Origin: Treponema sp.
GTDB lineage: Bacteria; Spirochaetota; Spirochaetia; Treponematales; Breznakiellaceae
DNA: 11,363 nucleotides
Direction of reading: 5' to 3'
Assembly (NCBI GenBank): GCA_031288005.1
Contig: JAITSE010000018.1
Coordinates: forward strand, 1 to 11,363
In this document: positions 6,361 to 11,363 of the stretch, in pieces
Position numbering within the stretch: position 1 is the first letter of the stretch
Layout of the letters: every line of letters starts with the position of its first letter
Program-made: the position numbers and the translations under genes
Notes under the pieces: generated by a model
Seen by the model: only the letters and a program-made list of their open reading frames with translations
Told to the model about the DNA's origin: nothing
Database searches by the model: none

Positions 6361-7671
6361 CTAATTTTTGCCGCCGCCGCCCGCCAAATTTTCCGCCGCC
6401 CGGTAGATAGCTTTATAAACCGGGGGAATTTTGTCCGCGTCCAGGGCGGCAAAGGTTACGCGCAGATATTTTTCTTCCAGGGCTACGGCGCCTATGCCGT
6501 GACGGGCCAGCAGTTCCCGCCGGAGGGTTTCCGCGCTGATTCCTTCGCAAAGGAAACTCATAAAATAGCCTGAGTTAAAAGGCAGCGGCTTGAGAACCGG
6601 ATTCGGGCCTTCTTCTTCAATAAAGCGTTTGACCGCTTCGTAGCGGTTTCGGAGCATTTGATAATACCCCTCTTTTTCTTTTCGGGTGCGGGGATCATCC
6701 ATGACTTTGAGCATGAGGTATTGAGCCGGGGTGTTGGCGCAGGACACGGATGAGCGTATGGCCCCCATATATTTTGTGATCACCGCGTCTGTCCCGCTGG
6801 CGTCCAATCCACGAGAGCCGAAACTAACAAAAGCTGTTCTGAAGCCCCAGGCATAGTCTTCTTTTGTAGGGCCGTCTATTTTTACCGCCAGCACTTTTTC
6901 GTGCAGGGATGCAAGGCGCGCGAAAAGAGATTCCTTGATGACGCCGTCTTCATAAAAAAGCCCGAAATAGGCGTCGTCGCAGAGGACCAGCACGTCTGCG
7001 CCGCCTTCGGCGGTTTCCTGAATCAGGCTAGTTAAGGCGTCCGCCTCCGCCATGGAAGGGGCGTATCCTGAAGGGTTGTTGGGAAAATTGAGAATGACCC
7101 GCACCGCGCCGGTTTTCGCGGCATCCCGGAAAGCGGCCTTTACAGCTGCAATATCGATGCCGGCTCCCCCGTTGAACAGAGAGATTTCTTTAAGTTTTCC
7201 ACCCCGGCGTTCCTGGAAAATGAGGCTGTAGTTATCCCAGCAGGGGCCGCCGGAAAGGATGACCTGGCCCTCGTCCAGAAATAGGTCAGCCGTATAGCTT
7301 ATCCCGGCGGTAATTCCCGGAACTACTATGGGCAGGGAACAATGGGCAGGATTCAGAGAAGGGTTCTTTTTCAGTATTTGATCCTTCCAGACCCGACGCA
7401 CAGACTCAACTCCAGCGGTGGGAGCGTAGGCAACGGTTTCATTAGGTCCAAGACTGGGCATATTATCAGCGGCTGCCGACATTACAAGGGGCCGGCCCTT
7501 GCTATAGGCCATGCCTATAGTAGCGTTCGCTGTGTGGGCCGACTGCTTTGCCTCCGCGGACTGAGCGATAATTCCCCGGGGGAAATACAAACGGCGGCCC
7601 AATCCAGAAAGAAGCCGCCCAGCCGCCGTAGCATCTAGCCGGACATTGAGTTCTTCAGCAAGTGTGTGCAT
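6361..7671 (-). CDS. PLP-dependent aminotransferase, class I/II (fold type I)
   Basis: The protein has 436 residues, a normal length for cytoplasmic class I/II aminotransferases. Visible landmarks: a glycine/Pro-rich segment GITAGIS (119-125) before the large domain, NFPNNPSG (195-202) with the cofactor-contacting Asn, CDDAYFG (231-237) with the Asp and Tyr that hold the pyridine ring, Lys270 in DGPTKEDYAWGFR as the likely Schiff-base lysine, and Arg404 in YLRVTF as the substrate-carboxylate arginine. The N-terminal motif LYFPRGIIAQSAEAK is typical of a subgroup also found in Thermotogales, annotated only as aminotransferase; the amino donor is unknown. It is the first gene of an operon with the solute-binding-protein-like gene. 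The ATG at 7671 lacks a strong ribosome-binding site, and a TTGACA lies only about 35 bases upstream, so the transcript may have a very short leader. Confidence 0.85.
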   Translation of the reverse strand: MHTLAEELNVRLDATAAGRLLSGLGRRLYFPRGIIAQSAEAKQSAHTANATIGMAYSKGRPLVMSAAADNMPSLGPNETVAYAPTAGVESVRRVWKDQILKKNPSLNPAHCSLPIVVPGITAGISYTADLFLDEGQVILSGGPCWDNYSLIFQERRGGKLKEISLFNGGAGIDIAAVKAAFRDAAKTGAVRVILNFPNNPSGYAPSMAEADALTSLIQETAEGGADVLVLCDDAYFGLFYEDGVIKESLFARLASLHEKVLAVKIDGPTKEDYAWGFRTAFVSFGSRGLDASGTDAVITKYMGAIRSSVSCANTPAQYLMLKVMDDPRTRKEKEGYYQMLRNRYEAVKRFIEEEGPNPVLKPLPFNSGYFMSFLCEGISAETLRRELLARHGIGAVALEEKYLRVTFAALDADKIPPVYKAIYRAAENLAGGGGKN

Positions 7672-7681
7672 AGCAAGAAGG

Positions 7682-7710
7682 GTTTACCTTAAAAAGCGAT
7701 CCCGTGTCAA
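7682..7710 (-). promoter_or_regulatory. Candidate promoter for the aminotransferase operon
   Basis: On the minus strand a perfect TTGACA (7710-7705) is followed after 17 bases by GTAAAC (7687-7682), a weak -10. The start site would fall about 5 bases before the ATG at 7671, giving a nearly leaderless mRNA. An alternative is the TATAAT at 7760-7755, which lacks a -35. Confidence 0.3.
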
Positions 7711-7756
7711 TACCAAAGAACAATCTCCATTGACTAAGCTCAAATTCCCGCCGTAT

Positions 7757-7762
7757 TATAAT
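7757..7762 (+). promoter_or_regulatory. Candidate -10 box for the ABC ATPase gene
   Basis: A perfect TATAAT lies on the plus strand. The only TTGACT upstream (7730-7735) is 21 bases away, too far for a standard promoter. If used, it would give a leader of about 145 bases containing all three hairpins described below. The motif is nearly palindromic and also gives TATAAT on the minus strand. Confidence 0.25.
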
Positions 7763-7778
7763 CCTTATCAACAAGCCC

Positions 7779-7816
7779 GCCCTGAAGGGCAAACAAGTTT
7801 GCGACAAACTTGTTTG
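7779..7816. repeat. Two adjacent hairpins, one perfect 12-bp stem
   Basis: gccc-tgaa-gggc (7779-7790) is followed at once by a perfect 12-bp inverted repeat with arms 7790-7801 and 7805-7816 and a cga triloop. They lie 100-135 bases before the ABC ATPase start, upstream of a sulfur gene pair. No T-run follows, so it is not an intrinsic terminator. The likelier reading is a mobile palindromic repeat; a regulatory leader is possible. Confidence 0.6.
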
Positions 7817-7845
7817 TGGCGAGGTATGTTATTCTTTAGTAGTGT

Positions 7846-7874
7846 TAGACTTGCAGAAACTTCGTTTCTGATCG
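7846..7874. repeat. REP-like palindromic element, copy 2
   Basis: Hairpin cagaaac-ttc-gtttctg (7854-7870) is preceded by tagacttg, which also occurs at 3019-3026. Its 20-base core matches the core at 3841-3860 except for a loop base and one base pair changed on both sides (G-C to A-T). The compensatory change argues that the hairpin itself is what is conserved. Confidence 0.55.
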
Positions 7875-7915
7875 CTACGAATAAAATTGCTAGGCTTGGC
7901 AGGGGAAGAGCCGTC

Positions 7916-8857
7916 ATGATTGAAGCAAAGAGCATAGGCAAATTCTTCTCCGTGGTGAACGAAAAGGGCCTCGCCGAAGGACTCACCGCGGTCCTCAACG
8001 TGTCCCTCACCATCCCCGATGGGAAGATCGTCTCCATCCTGGGGCCTTCGGGCTGCGGCAAATCGACCTTCCTGGAAATCCTCGCGGGCCTCCAGGCCCC
8101 CACGGACGGCGCCATCTACATCGACGGCACGCTGGTCATGGAACCCCTGCCCGCCACCCGGAAGGAGCAGATCGCCTACCGCCGGCGCTACCGCTTCATC
8201 TCGCCCCTTGCCAACGGCGTGTTCCGGGATCACCCAAAACACGACATCGCCATGATCTTCCAGGATTACGCGGTCTTCCCCTGGATGACCGCCCTCCAGA
8301 ACGTGGTCTTCGCTTTGAAACTTAGGAATGCCCGCAGGCATTCTGACGGGGGGCATTCCGCCGGGAAAAGCGGCCCGGCAAAACCCAGGAAACGGGAAAT
8401 CGAAGAGAAGGCCCTGTTTTATCTGCGCAAGGTCGATCTCGCGGCGGCGGCCCACAAGTACCCCTCCCAGCTTTCCGGGGGAATGCGCCAGCGCCTGGCC
8501 CTGGCCCGGGCCCTCTCGGTGGAGCCCAAGATCATCCTCATGGACGAACCCTTTGCCGCGGTGGACGCCCTGACCCGGGAAAAGCTCCAGGACGAACTGC
8601 TGCGCCTCCTGGATGAGACCGGCGGCGCCGGAGCGCCCATCACGGTGATCCTCGTTACCCACGACACCCAGGAGGCGGTCTACCTTTCCGACGAGGTGAT
8701 CGTGTTCTCCCCCGGTCCCGGCACGATCCGCAACCGGATTCCGGTAACGGTCAAGCGCCCCCGGGCCCGGACGGACGCGGAACTCGTAGAAATCCAGGAG
8801 CGTATTCTGGCGATGTTCCAATACGACATCAACCAGGAAGCCGACTACTCAATATAA
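7916..8857 (+). CDS. ABC transporter ATP-binding protein, nitrate/sulfonate/taurine type
   Basis: I start at the ATG at 7916 (313 residues). The frame is open back to 7646 but that part runs through the intergenic repeats, and the ATPase fold begins here (MIEAKSIGKFF). Visible: Walker A GPSGCGKST (43-51), Q-loop Gln116 in MIFQDYAVFPW, signature LSGGM (186-190), Walker B IILMDEP (206-212), and switch His249 in VTHD. The FPWMTALQNV segment places it with SsuB/TauB/NrtD-type ATPases of sulfonate, taurine or nitrate importers. It is longer than the usual 250-260 residues because of an insert at about 76-110 before the Q-loop and a Gly/Lys/Ser-rich insert at about 138-158. The next gene is cysteine synthase, 14 bases on, supporting a sulfur substrate. 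No permease or binding-protein gene is beside it. The gene is markedly GC-rich relative to the genes at its left. Confidence 0.85.
   Translation: MIEAKSIGKFFSVVNEKGLAEGLTAVLNVSLTIPDGKIVSILGPSGCGKSTFLEILAGLQAPTDGAIYIDGTLVMEPLPATRKEQIAYRRRYRFISPLANGVFRDHPKHDIAMIFQDYAVFPWMTALQNVVFALKLRNARRHSDGGHSAGKSGPAKPRKREIEEKALFYLRKVDLAAAAHKYPSQLSGGMRQRLALARALSVEPKIILMDEPFAAVDALTREKLQDELLRLLDETGGAGAPITVILVTHDTQEAVYLSDEVIVFSPGPGTIRNRIPVTVKRPRARTDAELVEIQERILAMFQYDINQEADYSI
8326..8359 (+). repeat. Palindrome inside the ABC ATPase coding sequence
   Basis: gaatgcc-cgca-ggcattc (8326-8343) is a perfect 7-bp hairpin. A third copy of ggcattc follows at 8352-8358. It encodes part of the extra Gly/His/Ser-rich segment around residues 138-150, absent from typical relatives, and keeps the reading frame. 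Confidence 0.55.
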
Positions 8858-8871
8858 AAGCGAGGTGAGAA

Positions 8872-9828
8872 ATGGGGAATGACATTGCGGCGAAGCGCGG
8901 AATGATTTTTGACAGCATCATCGCGGCCCGGGGGAACACGCCCCTGGTGCGGCTGGGGAAAATGGGGAAGGACCTGCCGGGAACGGTCCTGGCGAAAGTG
9001 GAATCCTTCAACCCCCTGGCCAGCGTGAAGGACCGCATCGGCGCGGCCATGCTGGACGCCGCGGAACGGGACGGCAGGCTGAAACCCGGGGGCACGGTGA
9101 TCGAGCCGACATCGGGGAACACCGGCATCGGCCTTGCCTTTGCCTGCGCGGCCCGGGGCTACAAACTAATCCTCACCATGCCTGAAACCATGTCCGTGGA
9201 GCGCCGCAAGCTCGCCCGGATGCTCGGCGCTGAAGTGGTGCTGACCTCCGGCAAGTCCGGCATGAAGGGCGCGGTGCAAAAGGCGGAGGAACTCACGGCC
9301 CGCATCCCCGGCGGCTTCATGCCCCTGCAGTTTGAAAACCCCGCCAACCCCGAGGTCCACCGCAAGACCACCGCGGAAGAAATCTGGGCCGATACCCAGG
9401 GCGCGGTGGACATCTTCGTGGCCGGCGTCGGCACCGGCGGCACCATTACCGGCGTGGGGGAAGTCCTCAAAGCGCGGAAACCCGCGGCCCGCATCGCGGC
9501 CGTGGAGCCCGACGCCTCGCCGGTACTTTCAGGCGGCTTTGCCGGGCCCCACCGCATCCAGGGAATCGGCGCGGGCTTCGTCCCCAAGGTGCTGAACCGC
9601 TCCGTCATCGACGAGATCGTCCGGGTGACCAACGAAGACGCCATTGAGACCGCCCGGGCCCTGGCGCTGGCCGAAGGCATCCTCGCGGGCATCTCGTCCG
9701 GGGCCGCGGTGTGGGCCGCGCTCAAGATCGCCGCGCGCCCGGACAGCCTTGGCAAAACGCTAGTCGTAATCCTCCCCGACTCCGGGGAGCGCTACCTTTC
9801 CACCCAGCTTTCAGACCTGGACGAATGA
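8872..9828 (+). CDS. cysK: Cysteine synthase (O-acetylserine sulfhydrylase)
   Basis: The protein has 318 residues, the usual length, and catalyses O-acetyl-L-serine plus sulfide to L-cysteine and acetate with PLP in the cytoplasm. Signature elements are all present: GNTPLVRL (21-28), Lys53 in [10 protein letters not shown] as the Schiff-base lysine, PTSGNTG (79-85) for the substrate carboxylate, GVGTGGT (185-191) for the cofactor phosphate, and GISSGAA (273-279) with the pyridine-contacting Ser. The C-terminal [10 protein letters not shown] is the family ending. GAGG 6 bases upstream supports the ATG at 8872; a second ATG at 8902 would give the more usual short N-terminus but has no ribosome-binding site. 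It follows the ABC ATPase by 14 bases and is presumably cotranscribed. The composition is GC-rich like its partner. Cystathionine beta-synthase-like enzymes are related, but cysteine synthase is clearly the best fit. Confidence 0.95.
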   Translation: MGNDIAAKRGMIFDSIIAARGNTPLVRLGKMGKDLPGTVLAKVESFNPLASVKDRIGAAMLDAAERDGRLKPGGTVIEPTSGNTGIGLAFACAARGYKLILTMPETMSVERRKLARMLGAEVVLTSGKSGMKGAVQKAEELTARIPGGFMPLQFENPANPEVHRKTTAEEIWADTQGAVDIFVAGVGTGGTITGVGEVLKARKPAARIAAVEPDASPVLSGGFAGPHRIQGIGAGFVPKVLNRSVIDEIVRVTNEDAIETARALALAEGILAGISSGAAVWAALKIAARPDSLGKTLVVILPDSGERYLSTQLSDLDE

Positions 9829-9841
9829 TGGGCTTTTTCCC

Positions 9842-11014
9842 TCAATCCGCGGACCTTTTGATCCAGGGGCGGGCTTCAACCTGGGCGCCTTTCCAATCCG
9901 CCTTGACTCCCAGGAAACCCAGAAAAGTTAGAAACGTGAAGTAGGCCGGGGTAAAAACGATCTGGACAAGCGCAAGAGCCGCGGGCCCTGGAAGCGCCGC
10001 CCCAAAAAGGCCAAGGCAGGCGATTGTATTCAGTGTCATGGAAAGGAGGACCGCAGCCGGGAGGGGCCAGAGCGAGGGGACAAAGGGGAGAATGGGCAGA
10101 GCGAGCATCCCCAGGGCGATGCTCACCATGAGAACGCTGAAGTTCACCCGCGTCATAAGGTCTGGGCTGAAGAGGCCGCCGTTGTTCCAGCGCAGCGTTT
10201 GGTTGATCATGGGCTTCCATGCGTCTTCGCCGCGGGTTCTTACCCAGACATCCCGGCCCAGCGCGGCGCGGACCCCGTACTCCCCGCGCTCCCGGATCAT
10301 CGAAACCAGAGCCGCGTCCTCAGTCAGGGAAGGCGGGACCTGGGCGTAGCCGCCTATGCTCTCAAGCGCCTCCCTGCTGACGATGAGATTGTTCCCAAAG
10401 CCGCCGCCCGCCGCGCCAAGTCCCACGGTTCCCGCAAGATAGAGGTAGCGTATCGCGTGGTCGAAGCTCTGGTAATGCCGGAAGAAGCCCGCGCCTCCTT
10501 CTTTTTTGAAGACGGGCCCGATAACAAGGCCGGTCTTGCCAGAGATGCGGGCGGCCATAGCGCCGATCCAACTGGGAGGGACCCGGCAGTCAGCGTCTGT
10601 AAAGAGGAGCAGCCCGCCGCGCGCCGCTTCCATTCCCTTGAGGAGAGCGTACTGCTTTCTGTTGATTCCCGGATTCACGTCAAGGGTGATAATCCTGACG
10701 CGCTCCCTTGTTCCGGCAAAGCGGCGCAGCATTTCCGGCCCGCTGTCAGTGGAGCAGTCATCGACAAAGATATATTCCGCCTCCGGGTAATCCTGCAGGG
10801 CGAGGCTCTCAAGGAGGCCCCCGATGCGCCGCTCCTCATTCCTGAGCGGGACAATCACTGAAACCTTGAGACCCGCAGACGGCTCGTAGGGTCGCACGGT
10901 TCTCTTGGACTTCCGATCAAAGAGCCACTCCCGGAAGAGGCCAGCGCTAAGGGCTAAGTGAAGACCGGTAAACACGGCGGCAAAACCGAAACTGAAAACG
11001 TCAAAGCAGATCAC
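9842..11014 (-). CDS. Membrane glycosyltransferase, family 2
   Basis: The protein has 390 residues. An N-terminal helix (about 5-27) is followed by a GT-A domain: VSVIVPLRNEE (51-61), VDDCSTDSG (84-92), FTDADC (138-143) with the metal-binding Asp140-x-Asp142, catalytic-type TED (231-233), and QTLRW (272-276), the Q-x-x-R-W motif of processive-type enzymes. Residues 290-370 are largely hydrophobic and form about three more membrane helices. The arrangement matches GT2 enzymes of the cellulose-synthase-like or ceramide-glucosyltransferase-like type, which transfer sugars to lipids or growing polysaccharides at the inner membrane. Acceptor and sugar cannot be told. The start is a GTG at 11014 with GGAGG 4 bases upstream. 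It converges on cysK with only 13 bases between the stops, so the two transcripts overlap or share a terminator. Confidence 0.88.
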   Translation of the reverse strand: MICFDVFSFGFAAVFTGLHLALSAGLFREWLFDRKSKRTVRPYEPSAGLKVSVIVPLRNEERRIGGLLESLALQDYPEAEYIFVDDCSTDSGPEMLRRFAGTRERVRIITLDVNPGINRKQYALLKGMEAARGGLLLFTDADCRVPPSWIGAMAARISGKTGLVIGPVFKKEGGAGFFRHYQSFDHAIRYLYLAGTVGLGAAGGGFGNNLIVSREALESIGGYAQVPPSLTEDAALVSMIRERGEYGVRAALGRDVWVRTRGEDAWKPMINQTLRWNNGGLFSPDLMTRVNFSVLMVSIALGMLALPILPFVPSLWPLPAAVLLSMTLNTIACLGLFGAALPGPAALALVQIVFTPAYFTFLTFLGFLGVKADWKGAQVEARPWIKRSAD

Positions 11015-11035
11015 GATTCCTCCAGGGACATGGAA

Positions 11036-11072
11036 CCTGAGACCCGCGACCTTCGGTCGAATGCGACTCAGG
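11036..11072. repeat. Two-level hairpin upstream of the glycosyltransferase
   Basis: An outer cctgag (11036-11041) pairs with ctcagg (11067-11072). An inner cgacc-ttc-ggtcg (11047-11059) forms a 5-bp stem with the same ttc loop seen in the hairpin at 7854-7870. It lies 22 bases upstream of the glycosyltransferase start. It may be another REP-like repeat or a leader structure. Confidence 0.45.
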
Positions 11073-11120
11073 CAACATGAGATTCTTTGAGCCTCCGGGG
11101 TTGTAAATATCCGGTCTCAA

Positions 11121-11363
11121 TGGGGTGCAATTTTTTTTTCGGGGCATTTAGGCAGCCATGATAAAGTCCCGAACCGAAGCGCCCCAACTCCCGCTTTCCT
11201 CCTTGGCCTTGAGCGTTACCATCTCTTGCGCATGGGCCTCATTCCATCTCATCCCAGCCTGTTTGCACCGCTTTTGTACCACCGTCTTGTTCCCGCTCTC
11301 TATCGGCCCGGACCCTATGTAAGACCCACGCCGCTTATATTCAGCGTAATCTATCTTCTCCTT
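11121..11363 (-). mobile_element. Insertion sequence, right end only (truncated by window)
   Basis: The region covers the transposase C-terminus and about 30 bases beyond its stop. A candidate terminal repeat is ttgcacccca (11121-11130 on the minus strand), but the matching left end is outside the window, so the exact boundary is unconfirmed. A run of nine T at 11131-11139 lies between the stop and the presumed end. Confidence 0.5.
11148..11363 (-). CDS. Transposase, C-terminal fragment (ISKra4-like)
   Basis: The frame enters from the window edge and ends at TAA 11148, giving 71 residues. The core YIGSGPIESGNKTVVQKR then CKQAGMRW matches the C-terminal catalytic end of DDE transposases of the ISKra4 group, whose relatives read GSG-x-x-ES with a Glu that completes the DDE triad, then a basic stretch and GMRW or GMHW. 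The start lies outside the window, so intactness cannot be judged. The last residues (SWGASVRDFIMAA) look like a natural C-terminus. The family name is given from motif memory. Confidence 0.75.
   Translation of the reverse strand, partial: KEKIDYAEYKRRGSYIGSGPIESGNKTVVQKRCKQAGMRWNEAHAQEMVTLKAKEESGSWGASVRDFIMAA

Noticed and set aside
7646..7915. A 90-residue N-terminal extension of the ABC ATPase frame
   Set aside because: It overlaps the divergent aminotransferase start and translates palindromic repeats. The ATPase fold begins at the ATG at 7916.
7829..8821. A 330-codon minus-strand frame opposite the ABC ATPase
   Set aside because: It is a mirror frame of a GC-rich gene. The Walker and signature motifs are on the plus strand, and the antisense product is Gly/His-rich without recognisable domains.
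9159..9755. A 198-codon minus-strand frame opposite cysK
   Set aside because: Shadow of a GC-rich coding sequence; Ala/Ser/Pro/Thr-rich with no ribosome-binding site.
9826..9844. A shared bidirectional terminator between cysK and the glycosyltransferase
   Set aside because: Only 13 bases separate the stops and no stem with flanking T-runs is visible.
10199..10861. A 220-codon plus-strand frame opposite the glycosyltransferase
   Set aside because: The GT2 motifs on the minus strand are unambiguous. This frame has no domain and no ribosome-binding site.

Overview
The window looks like chromosomal DNA of a spirochaete, most probably a Treponema of the termite-gut type. The evidence is indirect: a small protein (4548-4937) of a kind I recall from treponemes, a putative solute-binding protein with a signal anchor, a spirochaete-like mix of lipoprotein and outer-membrane proteins, and many short palindromic repeats between genes. 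No rRNA, tRNA or CRISPR array was seen. The genus is an inference.

Layout. (A) 1-2907, minus strand: a tightly packed three-gene envelope operon, transcribed from 2907 toward 1. Its genes are a single-pass membrane protein with a coiled coil and a TPR-like segment, an exported protein with an N-terminal alpha/beta domain, coiled coil and beta-rich C-terminus, and a lipoprotein built of fibronectin-III-like repeats. The lipoprotein frame is open from 1131 to the window edge. The three are joined by a GTGA overlap and an 11-base overlap. (B) About 2990-4547: 1.5 kb without an intact gene. It holds decayed coding fragments, palindromic repeats and a candidate promoter for operon A. (C) 4548-7671, minus strand: the small Treponema-type protein, then an operon of a fold-type I PLP aminotransferase followed 9 bp later by a solute-binding-protein-like gene. 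(D) 7672-7915: a divergent intergenic region with three hairpins. (E) 7916-9828, plus strand: an ABC ATPase of the nitrate/sulfonate/taurine type and a cysteine synthase, 14 bp apart, visibly more GC-rich than the genes to the left. (F) 9842-11014, minus strand: a membrane GT2 glycosyltransferase, convergent with cysK. (G) 11148-11363, minus strand: the C-terminal end of a transposase, cut by the window edge.

How the parts may work together. The ABC ATPase and cysteine synthase suggest uptake of a sulfur compound and its assimilation into cysteine, but no permease or binding protein lies beside them. The envelope operon encodes an inner-membrane-anchored, an exported and a lipid-anchored protein, all with interaction-type domains. 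It is the best candidate here for an undescribed multi-protein system, although its function cannot be read from sequence alone. Short hairpin repeats recur through the window. Two of them share a 20-base core with a compensatory base-pair change, and one palindrome lies in frame inside the ABC ATPase coding sequence.
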